Notes: generated by a model from the sequence alone, not told the origin. A DNA stretch of 44,802 nucleotides from an uncultured Cytophagaceae bacterium (GCA_903898715.1 CAIUGL010000177.1:1-44802), one strand, 5' to 3'; shown: positions 31,640 through 41,446, counted from the stretch's first letter. A program made the numbers and translations.

Positions 31640-32920
31640 TTAATCGATATTCGCTGTCTCCAGTTTTGGCGCCAAGGTGTAAATGATCGCCCAAGCTAAT
31701 ATGTAAGCACTTCCGCACAATAAGAAGATGATATTATAGCCATCATTGATATTACCTAATAACTTATATTTATCAAGTAGAGCCCCCACAATCATCGGGA
31801 AGAAAATACCACCCACAGATCCAGCCATCCCTCCAATACCAATCACCGAACTAACGGCCTTCTTCGGAAACATGTCTGTCGCAATCGAATAAATATTCGC
31901 ACTCCAAGCCTGATGCGCTGCCGCTGCTAAGGAAATTAAGGCAACCGCTTGCCAGATGTTTTCACAGTAACGCGCCAACATAATCGGCACAACCGCTAAG
32001 GCAAATCCCAGCATCGAATACTTACGCGCCTTAAATGATGGCCATCCCTTATTAATCAAATAGCCAGACAACCAGCCGCCACCGATACTCCCAATGGTCG
32101 TTGCCGTATATACAATAATCAATTCCAAACTCGGCTTCTTCAAATCCAATTGGAAACGCTCACTGAAATACGAAGGCAACCAGAACAAGAAAAACCACCA
32201 AATTGGATCCGTAAACATCTTTCCAAACACAAATGCATACGTCTGCTTAAACCCAAATAAACGACTCCATTTAACCGGATCCTGATTCTCATCTTTCTCC
32301 TCTTTATCCGCATGAATGTAATCGAACTCTTCCTTAGAAAGCATCTTGTGTTTCGAAGGAACCTCGTAATAAAACCACCAAAAAATCAACCAAATAAATC
32401 CAATGGCCCCAGTGACAATAAAGGCCATTTCCCAACCGTAAATACCTAAAATCCAAGGCACCAAAATAGGGGCAGCTACAGCGCCAATATTTGCTCCCGA
32501 ATTAAATATCCCCGTCGCTAAAGCACGTTCATTTTTAGGAAACCATTCAGCCGTCGTCTTAATCGCCGCAGGGAAATTACCCGCTTCGCCTAGGCCCAAC
32601 AACCCACGCATAAATGCAAAACTCATTGTGCCTGTCGCCATCGCATGCAACATCGCCGCGATACTCCAAACGACAATCGAAATCGAATAGCCAAGCTTAG
32701 TTCCAATGCGATCAATAATCCCACCAAAACCCAATAAACTGATGGCATATGCCGCCTGAAATGTGATGACAATATTCGAATAGTCCGTCTCTGACCAGTT
32801 GAACTGATCTTCTAACACGGGTTTTAATAAACCAATCACCTGGCGATCCAAGTAATTAATCGTGGTGGCGAAAAATAGCAATGCGCAAATTCGCCAGCGG
32901 TACGTTCCTATTTTATTCAT
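31640..32920 (-). CDS. MFS transporter, hexuronate (ExuT-like)
   Basis: 426 residues with about twelve membrane segments in the major facilitator fold, anion:cation symporter group. Typical ExuT features are NYLDRQVIGLLKPVLEDQF in the first TM, RGLLGLGEAGNFPAAIKTTAEWFPKNERALATGIFNSGANIGA and the cytoplasmic loop near residues 200-225. Last gene of the hexuronate operon, 24 nt after eda. It likely imports galacturonate and glucuronate. Confidence 0.85.
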   Translation of the reverse strand: MNKIGTYRWRICALLFFATTINYLDRQVIGLLKPVLEDQFNWSETDYSNIVITFQAAYAISLLGFGGIIDRIGTKLGYSISIVVWSIAAMLHAMATGTMSFAFMRGLLGLGEAGNFPAAIKTTAEWFPKNERALATGIFNSGANIGAVAAPILVPWILGIYGWEMAFIVTGAIGFIWLIFWWFYYEVPSKHKMLSKEEFDYIHADKEEKDENQDPVKWSRLFGFKQTYAFVFGKMFTDPIWWFFLFWLPSYFSERFQLDLKKPSLELIIVYTATTIGSIGGGWLSGYLINKGWPSFKARKYSMLGFALAVVPIMLARYCENIWQAVALISLAAAAHQAWSANIYSIATDMFPKKAVSSVIGIGGMAGSVGGIFFPMIVGALLDKYKLLGNINDGYNIIFLLCGSAYILAWAIIYTLAPKLETANID

Positions 32921-32944
32921 GGTTTAGAGGGTTTTGGGTGAGGT

Positions 32945-33607
32945 TTATAAGCCCCGATAAATTTGTATTAAATCACTAATCGTATTCGAAATTCCTTGGT
33001 AATCTTGTTTGGCAATTAACGCAGGTGGAAATAATTGCGATCCCATACCCACGACAGCGGCTCCTGCATCAAACCAGGTTTTCATGCTCTCGTGCGTCGG
33101 CTCCACACCACCCGTCACCATAATTTTTGAATGCGGCATCGGTCCTTTAATCGCTTTCACAAAAGCTGGCCCGACCACATTGCCTGGAAAAATCTTCACA
33201 ATCTTCGCACCCAACACTTCAGCATTACGAATCTCCGTTAAGGTCATCGTCCCCGGCATCCAAGGCACATCATGTTTGGCGCAAATTTCACCTACTTCAG
33301 GAGTTGTGAAGGGCTGTAGCATGAAATCAGCACCCATTTGAATGAATTCAGACGCTTGTTTGGCGTCATAAATGGTTCCAATTCCTAATACCAAATCCGG
33401 GCATTCCTGCTCACAATAATCGGTTAACTTGGCAAAAATCGCCGGCGCTTCCACCCCGCGATTGGTAAATTCAAACACGCGAATTCCTCCATCGTAACAG
33501 GCTTTTAACACCGATTTGGCAACGCCCAAATCTGCATTAAAAAATAAGGGAACAATGGGTGTCTCTGCAATGCGCTGGTAAACCACCGCCGAACTATTTC
33601 TAGCCAT
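32945..33607 (-). CDS. eda: 2-dehydro-3-deoxy-phosphogluconate aldolase (KDPG aldolase)
   Basis: 220-residue class I aldolase: KDPG to pyruvate plus glyceraldehyde 3-phosphate, last step of hexuronate breakdown. Active-site Glu46 in VFEFTNRG, LGIGTIYD, and the Schiff-base Lys138 in GAKIVKIFPGN are visible; phosphate is bound by TGGVEP and the GMGSQLF stretch. Two nt after kdgK in the operon. Confidence 0.93.
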   Translation of the reverse strand: MARNSSAVVYQRIAETPIVPLFFNADLGVAKSVLKACYDGGIRVFEFTNRGVEAPAIFAKLTDYCEQECPDLVLGIGTIYDAKQASEFIQMGADFMLQPFTTPEVGEICAKHDVPWMPGTMTLTEIRNAEVLGAKIVKIFPGNVVGPAFVKAIKGPMPHSKIMVTGGVEPTHESMKTWFDAGAAVVGMGSQLFPPALIAKQDYQGISNTISDLIQIYRGL

Positions 33608-33609
33608 AA

Positions 33610-34620
33610 TTATCTATTTAACCGGCCACTCAAGTCGCCTTTCATTACTGTTTCTATTTCATCTAAGTTGGCCAAATTAATGTCCCCCTCAATCGTATGC
33701 TTCAATGCCGATGCCGCCACCGCAAATGCCAAGGACTGTGCCTCGTCCGCATAAATCAAATTTCCGTAAATATATCCCGCCATAAATGCGTCTCCACCTC
33801 CAATACGGTCTACAATTTGCGTAATCTCAACGGTATCAGATTTCAATACTTTATCGCCATCAAACGAAACAGCTGAAAGCGTATTTTGCGATGCCGAAAT
33901 TTGACCACGTTTGGTATTGATGATTTTCTTTAAGCGTGGGAATTGACCCATGATTTGCTTGCAAACGGAATGCCAACCGCTCTTGGTGCTGCCATCAGGG
34001 ACGATACCCAAAATATCTTCAGCATCTCCTTTGCCACACACAATGATATCACAGCCTGCAATTAATTCCGGCATAACTTCTTGAACCGTTTTGCCATATT
34101 TCCATAAATTTTTACGGTAGTTCACATCCGCTGAAACCGTGATGCCCATGGCATTTGCCGTAGCAATCGCATCGCGCAAGGCTTGCGCAGCAGATTCTGA
34201 GATGGCAGGGGAAATGCCTGTCCAATGGAACCAACAAGCATCTTTTAATATTTCAGTCCAATTAAATTCAGCCGGATCCAAATTGGCAAATGCCGAATCA
34301 GACCGGTCATACGTCACTTTACTCGGGCGCATCGCTGCACCAAACTCCACAAAATATAGACCTAGACGGCCTTCGCCATAAACCATGTCCGAGGTATCTA
34401 CACCCACTTGCGCATAATATCCTGCAGCGGCTTTGCCTAGTTCATTCGCTGGGAAGCGCGTCACATGTTTGGCAGGAATCCCTAAATGGGCTAAACCTCC
34501 CGCGACATTTGCCTCACCACCACCATACGTGATGTTAAGTGATTGCGCTTGTATAATGCGACCATGTCCCGGAGGGCTTAAGCGGCCCATGATTTCTCCG
34601 AAGGTGACTACTTTTTTCAT
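33610..34620 (-). CDS. kdgK: 2-dehydro-3-deoxygluconokinase (PfkB family)
   Basis: 336 residues. Phosphorylates KDG to KDPG. PfkB features: N-terminal VVTFGEIMGRLSPPGHGRIIQA, GGGEANVAGGLAHLG, and the C-terminal signature DRIGGGDAFMAGYIYG with the catalytic Asp and the anion hole. The substrate call rests on the context between uxaC and eda. It starts 2 nt after the uxaC stop, so translation is probably coupled. Confidence 0.9.
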   Translation of the reverse strand: MKKVVTFGEIMGRLSPPGHGRIIQAQSLNITYGGGEANVAGGLAHLGIPAKHVTRFPANELGKAAAGYYAQVGVDTSDMVYGEGRLGLYFVEFGAAMRPSKVTYDRSDSAFANLDPAEFNWTEILKDACWFHWTGISPAISESAAQALRDAIATANAMGITVSADVNYRKNLWKYGKTVQEVMPELIAGCDIIVCGKGDAEDILGIVPDGSTKSGWHSVCKQIMGQFPRLKKIINTKRGQISASQNTLSAVSFDGDKVLKSDTVEITQIVDRIGGGDAFMAGYIYGNLIYADEAQSLAFAVAASALKHTIEGDINLANLDEIETVMKGDLSGRLNR

Positions 34621-34622
34621 GC

Positions 34623-36026
34623 TTATTCGAAATTAAAAAATTCAGATGCGTTGGTGTACGAAATGTCTTGCACTAACTTCCCTAACCAAGGCATGTCGGC
34701 CGGCAATTCGCCATTTTCCACATCATTGCCGATCAAATTACACAAGATTCGGCGGAAATACTCATGACGTGGGAAAGAAAGGAAACTGCGTGAGTCTGTC
34801 AACATCCCCACAAAGTGGCTCAACATACCCATGTTAGAAAGCGCATTGATCTGCTTTTCCATCCCATCTTTTTGATCTAAAAACCACCAGCCTGAGCCAA
34901 ATTGTATTTTACCTACTAGCGTTCCATCTTGAAAATTCCCCGTCATTGCAGCGAATAATTCATTATCCCGCGGGTTCAGATTATATAGAATTGTTTTGGC
35001 TAGTTGGTTCGTGGAATCCAGGCGATTTAAGAATGCCGATAGTGGTTTCGCTTGCTCAAAATCACCGATGGAATCAAACCCAGTGTCAGGTCCCAAAGCA
35101 CCTAATAAACGCGCATTGTTATTGCGAAGGGCACCTAGGTGGAACTGTTGCGTCCAACCACGCGCATGATCTAAATGCGCAAAATAGATGAGCATGGCCG
35201 ATTTAAATTGCCATTTTTCTTTTTTATTCAAGGATTTACCCGTGATTAATCGCTCAAAGATATGTTCGATTTCTTCCTCCGTAAATTCTTCTGCATAGAT
35301 ATGCTCTAGCCCGTGATCACTTAATCGACAACCTGCCGCATGGAAAAAATCATGGCGCGACGTAATCGCTGATTTATAGTCGGCAAGCGTCCGAATGCTC
35401 ACCCCAGCCGCAGCCGCGAGCGCATTGACATACTCGATAAACACGATTTCATCATCGACACCCATCGCTTTATCTGGACGGAACGTAGGTAAAACTTTGA
35501 CGCTAAATCCACTCGCCGCTATTTGTTTGTGATACGCCAAATCATCGATCGGATCATCCGTCGTGCAGAGCGCCTTCACATTCATTTTTAACAATAGGTT
35601 TTTGACCGAGTATTCCTTGGTACGAAGCAGTGCAGAGCAATGGTCGTAAATACGCTTACCTGATTCCGCATTCAATAATTCCGTCACACCGAAATACCGC
35701 TGCAACTCTAAATGTGTCCAGTGATACAGCGGATTACGCATGGTATACGGAACCGTTTCAGCCCATTTCATGAATTTCTCCTCGTCACTTGCGTTACCCG
35801 TAATGTATTTTTCATCTACACCATGCGCACGCATCGCACGCCATTTGTAGTGATCGCCATATAGCCAAATTTGTGTGATGTTATCAAACTGTTTATCCTC
35901 AGCGATTTGCTGCGGAACCAAGTGATTATGATAATCGATAATAGGCATGTCGGCCGCAAAATCATGATATAATTTTTGCGCTGTAGCCGTTTGTAATATA
36001 AAATCTGCGTTTAAAAATGCTTTCAT
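34623..36026 (-). CDS. uxaC: Glucuronate/galacturonate isomerase
   Basis: 467 residues, amidohydrolase-fold isomerase that turns D-glucuronate into D-fructuronate and D-galacturonate into D-tagaturonate. Features: metal-binding DYHNHLVP near residue 33, CTTDDPIDDLAYH, FRPDKAMGV, QFHLGALRNNN, and the C-terminal GILTDSRS-like GMLTDSRSFLSFPRHEYFRR segment. Second gene of the operon, 5 nt after uxaB. Confidence 0.95.
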   Translation of the reverse strand: MKAFLNADFILQTATAQKLYHDFAADMPIIDYHNHLVPQQIAEDKQFDNITQIWLYGDHYKWRAMRAHGVDEKYITGNASDEEKFMKWAETVPYTMRNPLYHWTHLELQRYFGVTELLNAESGKRIYDHCSALLRTKEYSVKNLLLKMNVKALCTTDDPIDDLAYHKQIAASGFSVKVLPTFRPDKAMGVDDEIVFIEYVNALAAAAGVSIRTLADYKSAITSRHDFFHAAGCRLSDHGLEHIYAEEFTEEEIEHIFERLITGKSLNKKEKWQFKSAMLIYFAHLDHARGWTQQFHLGALRNNNARLLGALGPDTGFDSIGDFEQAKPLSAFLNRLDSTNQLAKTILYNLNPRDNELFAAMTGNFQDGTLVGKIQFGSGWWFLDQKDGMEKQINALSNMGMLSHFVGMLTDSRSFLSFPRHEYFRRILCNLIGNDVENGELPADMPWLGKLVQDISYTNASEFFNFE

Positions 36027-36031
36027 AGGAT

Positions 36032-37483
36032 CTATACGTATTTCTGTACCGCTTGTTCAAAGCCAGGTAATGCACTTAAATCAGCACCCCAAAGGCTTGT
36101 GTCCGCTAATATTTTTTTCAAATCAAAGTCTTTCCAAGCTTCATAAAAATAGCCAGCATAATCGCAATTGATTGGATAGAGCTCACCATTTGAATCACCA
36201 AAGTACTTGCCATTTTCTTCCTTCACCGCATGCATAAACTGCAAATATGCGGCAAATCCCATGGCAAATAATTCAGGCGCTTTGCCAAATTCCTTGTAGT
36301 AATTAACCAATAAGGGCACATTACGCATCCGCATTTTGGTTGTGTATTGAACCGTGATATCAATCAATTTGTGATTGATAAATGGATTACGGAATCGATC
36401 TAATACCGAACGCCCAAAACGGTCCGCTACTTTGAAATCCATTTTGTACGGAATAGCCAGCGCGAGTTCGCTCAACATTAAATTCATCACCAGTTTGCTT
36501 AAGTAGCCGTTGGCCATCACATCTTTCACGAGGCGAAAACCGAGTAAATAAGACATACCGCACATCAGTGTATGTGTCCCATTTAATAGACGAAGTTTCA
36601 ATTCGCGGTAGATTTCGATGTCCTCTGCAATGACAACTCCAGCGTCAGCTTTGGCAAAACTTAAAACGTCTTTTACACGGCTACCACCTTGGATTGCCCA
36701 CAAACTATATACTTCGGAAATAATTAAATTCTTATCTGAATAGCCTAAATCAGCACAAATGGCCGCGTTTGTTTGCGCATCAGGTGCGCCAGGAACGATG
36801 CGGTCCACTAAGGAATTACAGAAATGGTTGTGTGTGTTTAGCCACGTAATAAACGCCGCTGGCAACTGGTGATCCGTTGCTAATTTCAAGACGATGTCTT
36901 TTAGCGCATCACCATTATTGATAATCAACTCCGTAGGCACAATCACCATGCCCGATTCCGCAGACCCTTTGAAGTGGTCGAAACGAGCAACTAAAAATGC
37001 GAGTAATTTAGCGGGGAAGGATTTTGGGCTTCCTCCCGAAATTGGGTCTTTAGCCACATATTGAATGCCTACTTCGGTAGTATTTGAAATAATCACCTGC
37101 ATGTCCGCACTTTGCGCCAATTCCAAAATAGCGTTCCATTCTGTCGCTGCGGTCAACGTACGTGAAATCGATGCATTGACTACCGTTTCCTCGATGGCCT
37201 TGCCGTTGTCGATGCCTTTAATACAATGCGTAAATAAGCCATCTTGTTCCGTAAACGCGTCTGCACCTGGACGATCCGTAGATTTTACCAATACAACCCG
37301 TCCTTTGAAAATCCCTTGGCAATTCGCTTTGTCGATGTAATAATCGCATAGACCACGCAGCAATACGCCCGTGCCAAATTGCAGCACTTTTTCAGGATAG
37401 GAAAAAACTTCTTGTTTGGGTAATTGAACCGGGATGGTGGATGTAAATCCGGCGGCTAAATTTTGTTTGGATAAAATGGGCAT
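36032..37483 (-). CDS. uxaB: Tagaturonate reductase (altronate oxidoreductase)
   Basis: 483 residues of the mannitol dehydrogenase superfamily. NAD-binding part: VLQFGTGVLLRGLCDYYID near residues 33-51. Catalytic part: KLRLLNGTHTLMCGMSYLLG, with the Lys and His expected in the active site. Reduces tagaturonate to altronate. The family also has fructuronate reductase; UxaB is preferred by the typical N-terminal QFGTGVLLRG and the operon, but the substrate is inferred. First gene of the hexuronate operon; 101 nt separate it from DUF3467. Confidence 0.88.
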   Translation of the reverse strand: MPILSKQNLAAGFTSTIPVQLPKQEVFSYPEKVLQFGTGVLLRGLCDYYIDKANCQGIFKGRVVLVKSTDRPGADAFTEQDGLFTHCIKGIDNGKAIEETVVNASISRTLTAATEWNAILELAQSADMQVIISNTTEVGIQYVAKDPISGGSPKSFPAKLLAFLVARFDHFKGSAESGMVIVPTELIINNGDALKDIVLKLATDHQLPAAFITWLNTHNHFCNSLVDRIVPGAPDAQTNAAICADLGYSDKNLIISEVYSLWAIQGGSRVKDVLSFAKADAGVVIAEDIEIYRELKLRLLNGTHTLMCGMSYLLGFRLVKDVMANGYLSKLVMNLMLSELALAIPYKMDFKVADRFGRSVLDRFRNPFINHKLIDITVQYTTKMRMRNVPLLVNYYKEFGKAPELFAMGFAAYLQFMHAVKEENGKYFGDSNGELYPINCDYAGYFYEAWKDFDLKKILADTSLWGADLSALPGFEQAVQKYV

Positions 37484-37584
37484 ACGTTACGCTGGTGTTT
37501 TGATTTAAAAGCAATTAGAGCACTTTTTTTACCCGAAAAGCCGGAAAAAAACGTGCTTTTCTGAAATAAAAAAATCTAAAACGT
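37484..37584 (-). promoter_or_regulatory. Intergenic region before the hexuronate operon
   Basis: Holds a possible weak stem (AGCAC/GTGCT) and T-runs on the minus strand that could end the exporter-DUF3467 transcript. AAACGTTT, a CG-centred palindrome of the type bound by LacI-family regulators, lies at 37579-37586, overlapping the DUF3467 stop. No TAnnTTTG was found, so the promoter is not placed. Confidence 0.3.
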
Positions 37585-37905
37585 TTACGCTTCGCCTATC
37601 GGGCCATTGTAATTCATAGGAAAATCAAAGCCGCCATCACTTCCATCTTTGTTGATAGGGCCAAAACTCTCCTCATATTTCTGCATGTTCTCTTGTAATG
37701 CCAACATCAAGCGGTACGCGTGATCGGGTGTCATCACCACGCGGGACTTCACTTTTCCTTTGGGTAAGCCCGGTAAAATGCGGATAAAATCCATCACAAA
37801 TTCGGATGGCGAATGGGCGATCAAGGCTAAATTCACATAGGCGCCTTCTGCCAACTCTTCAGGTAATTCAATATTAAGCTGATTTTCTTCTGATTGGTTT
37901 TCCAT
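37585..37905 (-). CDS. DUF3467 domain protein
   Basis: 106-residue protein of the DUF3467 family, function unknown. Conserved stretches: GAYVNLALIAHSPSEFVMDFIRILPGLPKGKVKSRVVMTPDHAYRLMLALQENMQKYEESFG. In many Bacteroidota this gene directly follows rpoC; here a C39 exporter and HlyD gene lie between. It starts 23 nt after the exporter stop and is presumably transcribed with it. Confidence 0.85.
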   Translation of the reverse strand: MENQSEENQLNIELPEELAEGAYVNLALIAHSPSEFVMDFIRILPGLPKGKVKSRVVMTPDHAYRLMLALQENMQKYEESFGPINKDGSDGGFDFPMNYNGPIGEA

Positions 37906-37928
37906 AATTTTTCGAATAAGCCGTCAAA

Positions 37929-40094
37929 TTACGAATCTACTCGGAGAATCCCATGTTGTTTTTGCCACATTCGCCAATAGTCCCCTTGTTTCCCCACTAA
38001 TTCTACATGGGTTCCCACTTCTGACATGCGTCCATCTCGCAAAAAAACAATCTGATCTGCGTCTACGATGCTTGATAAGCGATGCGCGATTGAAATAATG
38101 GTCTTACCTCGTGCCATAAATTCCTTCAATCCGGTCTGTATTTCAGATTCCCCGTAGGCATCCAAAGCTGAGGTGGCTTCGTCCAGGAGTAAAATGTCAG
38201 GATCCTGATATAAGGCGCGCGCAATCGCAATCCGTTGTTTTTGGCCACCCGAAAGCATGGCGCCATTTTCGCCCAATAAACTCAGATAAGTACTAGGTAG
38301 TTGTTCAATAACGGATGCAATACCCACATGTTGACACAATTCGACCACCCGTTTAATGTCGGGTTCCGCTTCCCCCAATGCAATATTTTCAATCACATTT
38401 CCGGCAAATAGTTCGACTTGTTGGGGCACGAGCCGAATCATCTTACGCAAACTTTGGGAATCAATTAACCGGATATCGTGCTTCCCCACGTGTATTTGTC
38501 CACTTGAAATGGGATAGAGTTTATGAATCAACGCAAACAAGGTACTCTTGCCCGAGCCACTTTCACCCACGACAGCAGTCCATTGGTTTAACTTAAAACA
38601 GAGCGAACATGATTCTAAAACCCGGGTCCGAGTTCCGTACATAAAGTCTACTTGCGTAAGTCGAATGTCGCCTAGATCCGTCTTAGCTAAGGCCATGGTC
38701 CCCTCATTTTCCTCTACTTCCAAATCCATGATATCAAATAAACGCTCAGAAGCAATTAAGGCATGTTGGATTGCTTTATTCGCACCCATCAGCGCTTGCA
38801 TGGGATTCGTAACAAATCCCACCAGCGCATAAAACGAGAATAATTCACCTGGACTAATCGACCGATCCAGCACATAGCCCGCTCCCTGCCACAAGACAAC
38901 AATCGTCACGACCTGTGAAATCAAAAGGGTACTGTTGGCCGTAAACAGTGCATTTTTGCCTCCCTGATAGGCTGTAAGCAATAATTTGACAAATCTGTTT
39001 TCCGCTTTTTGCTGGATAAATGATGCAATGCCAAACTCCTTAATAGACCTACTATGTTGCAAGGATTCCACTACATGGATTTCAACTTGTGCGGCATCTT
39101 CCATTAGCCGCCTTTCCATCCGTTTATTTTGCCAGTTTGTTAGCCAATACACCAGCCCATAGGCCGGAATGGCCCAAATCAATAACATCGCCATAGGTCC
39201 AAATGTGCGAAACATGAGCGCCAGCGTAAAGAGTAGCACAAAACAATTCACCAATAATTCCATGGCAACATCATTTATAAAATGGCGGATTTTTATCGCA
39301 TCGTTTAGTCGGGAAGTAATCTCTCCCACGCGCATGGTATCAAAGAATACCTGGGGTAATTGCAAGACATGTTGGTAATAGCCCAGCAATAAACGTGCAT
39401 CCATTTGCATTCCTGTCTTCATGACCATCAACGATTTATTCGCCCCAATAAATACTTGAAGCAATACGATCCCCAGCATCCCGACGCTCAATAAATTCAG
39501 CAGATTTCGGTTGCCATCTACCAGTACATAGTCGGTGATTTTCTGAATATACACCGACATCCCTAATCCAAGCAGCGTATAGACGAACGCACCTAAAATG
39601 GCCTGTAACCAAATCACCCGATGCGGCTCAATTAATTTCCATAATCTAAATAGGGGGGTACTCCCGGTTGAAAAAGGCACAAAAGAGGCTCCTGGGATGA
39701 TTAATAGCACAATTCCCGTCCAAACTTCCATCCAATTTTCCTGGGTGTATTTTTCTAGGGTACCTGTGGCAGGATCCATGACGGTCAACTGGCGTGCATG
39801 TACACGATGAATGACTACATAATGCTGCAAGCCATTTTTTAGATGCAGGTGAGCAATTGCGGGAAGTGGTATTTCAGACAGAACTTCCCAATTTCCGCGG
39901 ATCCCCTTCGCTTTAAATCCCATTTTTTCAGCAGCCTGACTCAGACCCAATATCGTAGTTCCCCGTAAATCCGTACTGGCGAGCTGGCGAATCCGCGCAA
40001 TGGGAATTTGAACTCGATAATGATTGCCCACCGAAGCCAAACAGGCAGCACCACAATCCTTGATATCGTGCTGTTTTACCCGAATAGAGGCCAT
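37929..40094 (-). CDS. C39-peptidase-containing ABC exporter (peptide/bacteriocin type)
   Basis: 721 residues, a full exporter half. N-terminal C39 peptidase (about 1-125): Gln8, catalytic Cys14 in QHDIKDCGAACL, His91 in QHYVVIH and Asp107 in VMDPATG, so the protease looks active. Transmembrane domain about 155-440. ATPase: Walker A GESGSGKST (510-518), signature LSGGQKQR (614-621), Walker B LLLDEA (635-640), His671 in AHRLS. Such proteins cut double-glycine leaders and export the peptide. The HlyD adaptor gene is 1 nt upstream. No leader peptide gene was found nearby. Confidence 0.93.
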   Translation of the reverse strand: MASIRVKQHDIKDCGAACLASVGNHYRVQIPIARIRQLASTDLRGTTILGLSQAAEKMGFKAKGIRGNWEVLSEIPLPAIAHLHLKNGLQHYVVIHRVHARQLTVMDPATGTLEKYTQENWMEVWTGIVLLIIPGASFVPFSTGSTPLFRLWKLIEPHRVIWLQAILGAFVYTLLGLGMSVYIQKITDYVLVDGNRNLLNLLSVGMLGIVLLQVFIGANKSLMVMKTGMQMDARLLLGYYQHVLQLPQVFFDTMRVGEITSRLNDAIKIRHFINDVAMELLVNCFVLLFTLALMFRTFGPMAMLLIWAIPAYGLVYWLTNWQNKRMERRLMEDAAQVEIHVVESLQHSRSIKEFGIASFIQQKAENRFVKLLLTAYQGGKNALFTANSTLLISQVVTIVVLWQGAGYVLDRSISPGELFSFYALVGFVTNPMQALMGANKAIQHALIASERLFDIMDLEVEENEGTMALAKTDLGDIRLTQVDFMYGTRTRVLESCSLCFKLNQWTAVVGESGSGKSTLFALIHKLYPISSGQIHVGKHDIRLIDSQSLRKMIRLVPQQVELFAGNVIENIALGEAEPDIKRVVELCQHVGIASVIEQLPSTYLSLLGENGAMLSGGQKQRIAIARALYQDPDILLLDEATSALDAYGESEIQTGLKEFMARGKTIISIAHRLSSIVDADQIVFLRDGRMSEVGTHVELVGKQGDYWRMWQKQHGILRVDS

Positions 40095-40095
40095 A

Positions 40096-41241
40096 TTATG
40101 ATTTTTGTCCGTTGGTGATCGGATTCAACCAAGCATCTACCTGATCAAACAATAATTGATACAAACTTCTGCGTGTCACGATAAAATGTGCCGATAGGGT
40201 CATCCCTTTTCGAATGCCTGCTTGATATCCATTCTTGAGTTTAAGGTGCATGCGATTCAGTTTACATCGGACTTTAACATAGAGCTGATCGTTCTGTTGG
40301 CTGACGTGTTTGTCTATATCCACCACCTCGCCCTCCACAAATCCCCAGTAATTATAATTATAGGCATCCATTTGAAAGCGGACCCGTTGCGTCGCGTGGA
40401 CTAAGCCAATGTCTTGCGTGGGGACTAAACATTCGACTAGTAGCTTTTGGTCTGGGGATATTTCCGCAATAACATGGGCGTTATTCACAAAGGTCCCGGC
40501 CGTGTAGCCTTTATAGTTTACGATTGTTCCTGAGATCGGGGCCGTTATGACATAGTGTTTTTGCTCGAGGCTTAGTTTTTTCAAATTCGCTTGTTGGGCC
40601 TGCTTATTGATTTCCAGCTCGGTCCGTTGGCGTTCCCATTGATTCCGTTGTTTCTTCGTCACGAGGTTGAATTGGTCTTTGATTTCGCGCAATGCTTGTA
40701 CATGTTGTTCATATTCGAGCGGGGGAATCACGCGTGCATCGAATAAAAGTTGATTGCGTTTCAAGGTCATTTCCGCCTGATTTACCTTTCCGCCTAGTTC
40801 TTGCAACTGCGCTTGGTATTGGGCGTAGTCGGCCTGCATGGCCAACTGCCCAAAGGACAAATCTGAACCGCGCAGCGCGCGTGTCAAATCGGCTAATTCC
40901 TGTTGATTTTGGATGAGCTTCCCGGTGGTTAGTTTCAGCTCTGTGTTCAGGATGCCAGGATCCAAAATAAATAATGTATCGCCCTTGGCGACTTGTTGGT
41001 TCGCTTGAAAATGTACCGACAAAATCCGACTCGCAACCATGTTCGTAATAGGCGCATTTTCAAATGAGCTACGGACGATGCCGCGACTTTGGGAGCTGAT
41101 GTCAACAAATATATAGGGGAGGGAAAAGAGGAAACTGAGCATCAGTAGGACGATGACTAGGTAAATGGAGCGGGTGTTTACCTGGGTTTTGGCCCATAGA
41201 TTTTCGACCGTATGGGTAACGTTGTCTGCTACTGAATTCAT
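40096..41241 (-). CDS. HlyD-family membrane-fusion (adaptor) protein
   Basis: 381 residues. One N-terminal membrane helix (about 25-48, SIYLVIVLLMLSFLFSLPYIF), a long coiled-coil hairpin (about 100-225), a lipoyl/barrel part (VITAPISGTIVNYKGYTAGTFV) and a C-terminal beta domain. It would link the ABC exporter to an outer-membrane channel; no TolC-like gene is in the window. Its stop is 1 nt before the exporter start. Confidence 0.9.
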   Translation of the reverse strand: MNSVADNVTHTVENLWAKTQVNTRSIYLVIVLLMLSFLFSLPYIFVDISSQSRGIVRSSFENAPITNMVASRILSVHFQANQQVAKGDTLFILDPGILNTELKLTTGKLIQNQQELADLTRALRGSDLSFGQLAMQADYAQYQAQLQELGGKVNQAEMTLKRNQLLFDARVIPPLEYEQHVQALREIKDQFNLVTKKQRNQWERQRTELEINKQAQQANLKKLSLEQKHYVITAPISGTIVNYKGYTAGTFVNNAHVIAEISPDQKLLVECLVPTQDIGLVHATQRVRFQMDAYNYNYWGFVEGEVVDIDKHVSQQNDQLYVKVRCKLNRMHLKLKNGYQAGIRKGMTLSAHFIVTRRSLYQLLFDQVDAWLNPITNGQKS

Positions 41242-41446
41242 CTGCTAGTTGGTTAGGTACACAATCGCCTAGATTGCTTCCCTGAAATTGCGACATAAGC
41301 AGGAGAATGAAAAATCGGGAAAACCCCAACATCCTTGATTCAAGGGGGTGTCGGACGAAAAATAGGCCTTTTAGAGCCTGTGGGCATACTAAATCCAAGA
41401 TATTGGCAAAAACATAAGACCTATCAAAATGAGTCCCAGGCCCCAT
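41242..41446 (-). promoter_or_regulatory. Region before the exporter genes
   Basis: Between the rpoC terminator and hlyD lie 205 nt that must hold the exporter promoter if rpoC transcription ends. No strict TAnnTTTG was found. A frame of 120 codons over this stretch overlaps hlyD and has no features of a real protein or of a double-glycine leader. Confidence 0.3.
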
